Of a stretch of DNA of 64,000 nucleotides, positions 62,459 through 64,000 are shown piece after piece. Source of the DNA: Cyanodermella asteris (taxonomy: Eukaryota; Ascomycota; Lecanoromycetes; Ostropales; Stictidaceae). The translations under genes were made by a program, and so were the position numbers. The notes under the pieces are model-generated. The model worked only from the letters and a program-made list of their open reading frames with translations, did no database searches and was not told the DNA's origin. The stretch's first letter is position 1. Every line of letters starts with the position of its first letter. The DNA is taken from NCBI GenBank assembly GCA_900618795.1, contig UYJD01000010.1:329073-393072 (forward strand), in the 5' to 3' direction.

Positions 62459-63840
62459 ATGGCGAATTCACCTTACGCCCAGTCAGGACATGGTTCTCGT
62501 TATGGCTCGCCCGCCTCCAGCCAGTGGGGAGAGATGTACCATGGCCAGCCGGCGCAGATGATCCAATACGTAAGTGATGTTTCCCGTGCGAAGACATGAG
62601 ACGAGGCTGACAAAGGCAGGGCCCTTACGGCAGTCCAATTCCCGTACACGCGCAGCCGCATCACTATGGCTCGCCACCATACTCGCACTCGCAAGATGAC
62701 GGACCCACAAATCGCAAAGGACGTGGTCGAGCCACTAAGCGCAAGAACAAACCGGCTTCGGAGAAGGCGACGGTTCCCGAGCTCGAGAAGCCCCTGTCAG
62801 AGCTCACCAGAGATCTGACGGTGCCAGTGCGGGACATGGAAGCCTGGGTGAACAGATCCGTGGAGACAAGAGAAGCTGAAACAGAGAAGCGGAATGGTCA
62901 GATTGCAAGACCCATGAACAGCTTCATGCTATACCGCAGTGCATATGCCGAGCGCACAAAGTTCTGGTGCGCCCAGAACAACCACCAGATCGTCAGTGCC
63001 GTCTCGGGAAAGTCATGGCCCAAGGAAACTGCAGAGATTCGCGAATTTTACAACGATCTGGCAAAGCTCGAAAGGGATAACCACCAGAAGGCATTCCCGG
63101 GATATAAATTCTCGCCGAGCAAGACCAACGCGGCCGGCCAGCGCAAGCGCAAGGAAGTCGACGAAGATGATGATGTTCTCCTGACTGAAAGTGTTGATGG
63201 CGAGTACCGTCCATCCGGCACCAGGAGCCGCCCTCGCGCGTCCAATCGAAGTGTCACGCCGGATCTGGGTGGGTATGGTGATTATCGATACACCAGTGCA
63301 CCTGGTCCGATGCCATATCGCTTGCAGACTGGTGCAGAAGCCTTGAACATGTCGCATTTCAACTCCTCAAATCCTGGAAAGATGGCTCCGGAGCCTCTCG
63401 CACATGGCTATGACCACTACTATGAGATGCAGCAGTATCCTGGAGGGCAGCTGAATGGTGTTTCAATTCAAGATATTCGATATGTTCAGCAGCCGCACCC
63501 AATGATGACACAGCACCAGTCGGTGGTGGGACTGCCGGGAGGCGCTCACGCTGAGCTGCTCGAAGACCAGGAGTGGGTTGGTCAATCCATGGGCGACCAT
63601 AGCATCGATCCACTCTTGATGGGAGACTATGATCATGCTTTCCTTTCGCAAGCGCACATGGACCATGCTGATGCATTTAACGAGAGGAGTTTCCGGGACC
63701 TAGAAGGTGACCTTGCAGGTGTGCGCTATGGAGGGCCACCGAGTGCTGGAGCCAACGGCATGATGCACTTTGGAGGAGACGTCAAGCCAGCCGAGACGGA
63801 GCAGGAGGAGTTCGAGCGCATCATGAACGGCAAGAGCTGA
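62459..63840 (+). CDS. HMG-box transcription factor (MATA-HMG-like)
   Basis: DNA-binding regulator, 443 residues, from exons 62459-62569 and 62620-63840 with a 50-bp intron (GTAAGT donor, GGCTGAC branch, GCAG acceptor). The N-terminus is Gly/Ser/Tyr rich (MANSPYAQSGHGSRYGSP), then a basic stretch (GRGRATKRKNKPASEKA) and the HMG box at about 134-204: ARPMNSFMLYRSAYAERTKF, NNHQIVSAVSGKSW, EFYNDLAKLERDNHQKAFPGY and KFSPSK. RPMNSFMLYR and Y-F/KYSPSK are features of the sequence-specific MATA/SOX-type boxes, not of abundant HMGB proteins. A basic segment (AAGQRKRKEV) may be a nuclear signal. The C-terminus is acidic and Met/Gln/Tyr rich and ends EFERIMNGKS. Relatives of this group regulate sexual development in other fungi, but none of the usual MAT neighbours (SLA2, APN2, COX13) is in view. 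Confidence 0.92.
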
Positions 63841-64000
63841 AATGAGTGTCTGGTGGCCGATGGTTGTTTCTTTGTTGAATCAAGCAAGGGAGATGCTGAG
63901 GTATGAGTGGCACCACAGTAAGGTGTCACGCTGCCATTCCATGCGCGCATTGTCTGGAGTTTTCGCTTTCTTTGATGACCTTCGATGTCTAGCATAGCCA

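Noticed and set aside
62459-63840. HMG-box gene as the mating-type locus MAT1-2
   Set aside because: The box differs from MAT1-2-1 in the conserved core I know, and SLA2, APN2 and COX13 are not adjacent. A non-MAT HMG regulator fits better.

Overview
The window is nuclear DNA of a filamentous ascomycete (Pezizomycotina; Dothideomycetes is my best but weak guess). The basis is short spliceosomal introns (about 47-70 bp, GTATGT/GTAAGT donors, CTNAC-like branch points), HET-domain genes, a WSC-domain wall protein, an NADPH oxidase of the NoxA type, and orthologues of fungal housekeeping genes in mixed orientation. No operons, CRISPR arrays, rRNA or convincing tRNA genes were seen, and no recognisable transposon.

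Layout. 0-5 kb: a decayed HET-domain gene and noxA. 5-8 kb: gene-poor, then a small membrane protein. 9-12.5 kb: exosome subunit RRP41, exon-junction protein Y14 and an SDR oxidoreductase. 13.7-18 kb: an accessory patch with a frameshifted O-methyltransferase relic, an AYR1-like SDR and a membrane-anchored sulfotransferase-like protein. 18-24.4 kb: a compact housekeeping block (ETF-alpha, SWI3/RSC8-type remodeller subunit, FIS1, SPC24). 25-27 kb: a sugar transporter. 27-32 kb: accessory DNA with a 12-bp minisatellite, a hairpin-forming inverted repeat and a second, truncated HET gene. 32-43 kb: an RNA-binding-like protein, a long gene-poor stretch with a possible tiny two-exon gene, a large secreted protein with seven WSC domains, and an APH-type kinase. 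43-58.9 kb: a dense housekeeping block (COX19, NPR3, a lipid-anchored small protein, V-ATPase subunit C, a hotdog thioesterase, NOC1/MAK21, a sphingoid base kinase, RRP1/NOP52). 59-64 kb: 3.5 kb without a clear gene, then an HMG-box transcription factor.

The genes do not form one pathway. Recurrent themes are ribosome and RNA metabolism (RRP41, Y14, NOC1, RRP1), mitochondria (ETF-alpha, FIS1, COX19, thioesterase), nutrient and pH signalling (NPR3, VMA5), and self/non-self and surface functions (two HET genes, WSC protein, NoxA). The most notable signal is that both HET genes keep a continuous reading frame interrupted only by nonsense codons, whereas the O-methyltransferase relic has lost its frame repeatedly. 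Several genes (COX19, FIS1, SPC24, RRP1, the thioesterase and the lipid-anchored protein) have very short or displaced exons or a frame-preserving intron that simple ORF reading misses; their spliced models are given below.
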